Source of the DNA: Desulfobacterales bacterium
GTDB lineage: Bacteria > Desulfobacterota > Desulfobacteria > Desulfobacterales > C00003060
DNA: 18,873 nucleotides
Assembly (NCBI GenBank): GCA_030613145.1
Contig: JAUWMM010000004.1
Location: 1-18,873 of the forward strand
Direction: 5' to 3'
Shown: one piece after another, positions 17,901 to 18,873 of the stretch
Position numbering within the stretch: the first letter of the stretch is position 1
Layout: every line of letters begins with the position of its first letter
Notes under the pieces: model-generated
Database searches by the model: none
What the model saw: the letters and a program-made list of their open reading frames with translations, nothing else
Told to the model about the DNA's origin: nothing
Position numbers and translations under genes: made by a program

Positions 17901-18134
17901 TATCAAGCTGAGGAAGCTGAAGAGATCTGGAAGGCTTTCCAAGAGGAGTTAACTTTTAGAGAATTGATTGTCGTATTTCAGGTGGTCTCAAATAGAGTAA
18001 ATGAACAAGGGATCAAGACTCATAAGATGTTGCGCAGTATTCTTCCTGTGTATGGGAAAGATGCTGAAACTGTTGCCCTTGATCCCATATTTTGGTTTTC
18101 AGAACATCTTGACTCAAATAGTTTACGTTCTTAA
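14913..18134 (+). CDS. eno: Membrane-anchored enolase with permuted domain order (barrel before N-terminal domain)
   Basis: A 1073-aa protein predicted to interconvert 2-phosphoglycerate and PEP. Residues 1-81 are hydrophobic and end in HHERGH (H77-E78-X2-H81); helices at about 235-273 precede NATITGLD (N277, D284), together resembling a site-2-protease module. The enolase barrel follows: GGAH (H366), LQES (E380), EGG (E423), metal ligands D466, E525 and D553, catalytic K586, SHRS (H614-S616) and K637. The family's N-terminal domain then appears AFTER the barrel: ITEVAASEVPTNAGIPT (to T713), the loop region near 740-748, FKRGVGEKVADIN (about 788-800) and GQLGMNAILSQSLA (899-912), with roughly 100 inserted residues and a helical tail of about 110. 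The mobile-loop serine appears replaced by Ala (A744). I chose ATG 14913, overlapping the upstream stop; GTG 14910 in the same frame is the alternative. Coupling suggests a complex with the PPDK-like protein. Confidence 0.85.
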   Translation: MKGSFLTKHHVLGVHMFMSVHAAFLFPYYINEYIIAGILHPLGIMPLFSINFSNIWLLLEVELITAYLSWHLGIYHHERGHYLEAVELNALNIRVVNKDFVESQIRRLQIPEEVAGSLRAMVEQKGDVKDPRRDRQITDIVKQHGYLTPQDKLRQKGLKRLAWELEMLLIPWGRFGGVRKTSLPLEEVYRGKNPLFKGLVKGFNFFMADFRPDAPENLQVEAAGPRESGRWAKRYLMLSTLLIIGIAVGAYTPGLMSSEWALSIWGLILVGKLSLSNATITGLDRLLADPGKLRKFEEEETLAQKYEEQIEKRLAEEESWFNRMAKVKVRMLTTRSHEVTFKNPGSTITKLRAPWQFRNSGMGGAHTEAQYPESNVSLQESMFIPLKYTDYKEFQEMTVKLQARLQRIIENAEGCRVMGIGLEGGLAPYIRPELEELPVQRLWRMMKKAIMECGYLPGEEVAIGLDGAMAELEKEFRKVSGQEEAVGEYFAWRFTDREVILDKEDIRAIFRKAIVGDDIPIISIEDGFSEKDDQGWALLMDDFGDTHIFVVGDDNVTTNDAIIEDKCNVIRERSGKKGIINALLTKANQIGTLTETVLAMLVAYAKGLELIISHRSKSPNETMEAHLALGADAMGMKCGGGANTERLVKYDAVLSLMAKTIKKAQEQAEKRIRESLSADKVKDLELKLDELLNELSITEVAASEVPTNAGIPTINIEISFGIPGSKRFENFWTFTGATPLGTAAGTTAAIHLVERGIEPYMLRETGISSREETDQILVYVKGDNTYRFKRGVGEKVADINNSKLSELYRRALRYAKEGKIMIGENVIEYEAGRGCLNAQDYANMVLADAFVGKRLSDLGGLFEIDSQLLELELQVARQRGKISADATQEQKEQVVMVKGQLGMNAILSQSLALGRLTAHMQGKELWQLVRELMANTMAKTIASYGGTNLFDLIRTHNRKATKEVMAMKVLDEESRNALIKHRTLSSESLARVKQRIYQAEEAEEIWKAFQEELTFRELIVVFQVVSNRVNEQGIKTHKMLRSILPVYGKDAETVALDPIFWFSEHLDSNSLRS

Positions 18135-18190
18135 AATCTTAATAGCCCGATTTGACTGGCAAGCAGCCAAGTTGCAGTTGGCGGGCATGA

Positions 18191-18197
18191 AAGGAGG
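18191..18197 (+). promoter_or_regulatory. Strong ribosome-binding site for the FBP aldolase/phosphatase
   Basis: AAGGAGG lies 5 bases before the ATG at 18203 and fixes that start. It contrasts with the two giant genes upstream, which lack clear Shine-Dalgarno sequences. Confidence 0.85.
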
Positions 18198-18202
18198 ACT
18201 TC

Positions 18203-18873
18203 ATGAAAACCACACTTAGCATCATCAAAGCCGACATTGGCAGCGTAGGAGGGCACATCGCCCCCAGCAGGCAATTGTTTTCTGTTGTGAAAGAGTATGT
18301 AGAAGACGCCTCCCGTGGGATTGTTAATGATGTATTTATCTCCAGCACAGGGGATGACATTGCGCTGCTGATCTCCCACCAACAGGGCGTTTTGAACGAA
18401 CAGGTCCATAAGCTGGCATGGGACGCGTTTCTGGAAGGGACCAAGAGGGCCAAGCAACAAGGCCTTTATGGTGCGGGCCAGGATCTCTTGAAGGATGCCT
18501 TTGCGGGTAATGTAAAGGGGATGGGTCCCGCAGTTGCCGAGATTGAGTTTGAAGAGCGTCCTGCCGAGCCCTTCCTGATGTTTGCCGCTGATAAGACCGA
18601 TCCGGGCGCCTATAATCTGCCTGTCTACCTGGCCTTTGCGGACCCAATGTACAATTCGGGTTTGATCCTGGCGCCAAAAATGGAAAAGGGGTTCAAGTTT
18701 ACCATAATGGATGTTTCCTATACCGAAGGTGACAGGATTATCGAGCTGAATACACCGGAAAACATCTACGATATTGCTGCTCTTTTGAGGGATAATCAGC
18801 GTTTTGTGGTCGAGTCGATTCACTCCCGTGAAGACGGAGAACAGGTCGTTTCTGTGAGCACGACACGCCTTCA
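18203..18873 (+). CDS. fbp: Bifunctional fructose-1,6-bisphosphate aldolase/phosphatase (5' part, runs off the window)
   Basis: The first 223 residues of the archaeal-type (class V) FBP aldolase/phosphatase, which turns dihydroxyacetone phosphate and glyceraldehyde 3-phosphate into fructose 6-phosphate in one enzyme, making this step of gluconeogenesis unidirectional. The start reads IIKADIGSVGGH, with D11 and H18 as metal ligands, then STGDD (D51, D52), QGLYGAGQDLL and EFEERPAEP with ADKTDPGAYNLP, all family signatures. A strong AAGGAGG (18191-18197) sits 5 bases before the ATG. The frame is open to the window edge; full family members are about 360-400 aa, so the part with the Schiff-base lysine lies beyond. 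The 68-base gap to the enolase fusion contains no clear terminator, so it may be co-transcribed. Codon use looks more G/C-rich than in the two giant genes. Identity is very secure. Confidence 0.95.
   Translation, partial: MKTTLSIIKADIGSVGGHIAPSRQLFSVVKEYVEDASRGIVNDVFISSTGDDIALLISHQQGVLNEQVHKLAWDAFLEGTKRAKQQGLYGAGQDLLKDAFAGNVKGMGPAVAEIEFEERPAEPFLMFAADKTDPGAYNLPVYLAFADPMYNSGLILAPKMEKGFKFTIMDVSYTEGDRIIELNTPENIYDIAALLRDNQRFVVESIHSREDGEQVVSVSTTRL

Noticed and set aside
18131..18823. 230-codon open frame on the minus strand
   Set aside because: It is antisense to the clear FBP aldolase/phosphatase, which has a strong ribosome-binding site and diagnostic motifs.

Overview
The window reads as a chromosomal segment of an anaerobic, selenoprotein-using bacterium. 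It carries a selenocysteine formate dehydrogenase, NuoE/NuoF-type electron-transfer subunits and heterodisulfide-reductase-like Fe-S proteins with a NarI-type membrane anchor and a c-type haem motif. This combination is typical of Desulfobacterota (sulfate reducers and syntrophs). The lineage is an inference from gene content only. All seven coding genes with a stop in the window and the truncated last gene lie on the + strand.

Region 1 (31-10229) is a tightly spaced redox gene string. It begins with a membrane cytochrome/Fe-S protein carrying four [4Fe-4S] motifs, followed by an HdrB-like CCG protein. Next comes a class I fructose-1,6-bisphosphatase homologue that has lost most of its metal ligands. 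Then follow NuoE-like, NuoF-like and FdhA subunits, which together look like a cytosolic NAD-linked, possibly electron-bifurcating, formate dehydrogenase. FdhA reads through an in-frame TGA at 7267 as selenocysteine, with a SECIS-like hairpin right after it. The string closes with pabB (folate/PABA synthesis).

Region 2 (10230-11406) is about 1.2 kb without a convincing gene. It holds a good sigma70-type promoter with no nearby gene, several perfect hairpins, and short dispersed direct and inverted repeats.

Region 3 (11407-18134) holds two very large, translationally coupled genes with more A/T-rich codon use than region 1. The first (1168 aa) has about 640 residues of unrecognised helical sequence followed by the ATP-grasp and phosphohistidine domains of pyruvate phosphate dikinase, but no PEP/pyruvate-binding barrel. 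The second (1073 aa) starts with a membrane module containing HERGH. It continues with an enolase catalytic barrel with all catalytic residues, and then the enolase N-terminal domain placed AFTER the barrel: a domain-order permuted enolase in a membrane-fused protein.

Region 4 (18203 to the end) is the start of an archaeal-type bifunctional fructose-1,6-bisphosphate aldolase/phosphatase. Regions 3 and 4 thus line up pyruvate/PEP, PEP/2-phosphoglycerate and triose-phosphate/fructose-6-phosphate steps, an apparent gluconeogenic set. The only other FBPase in the window, in region 1, looks catalytically dead. The permuted membrane enolase with its coupled barrel-less dikinase is the best candidate for something undescribed.
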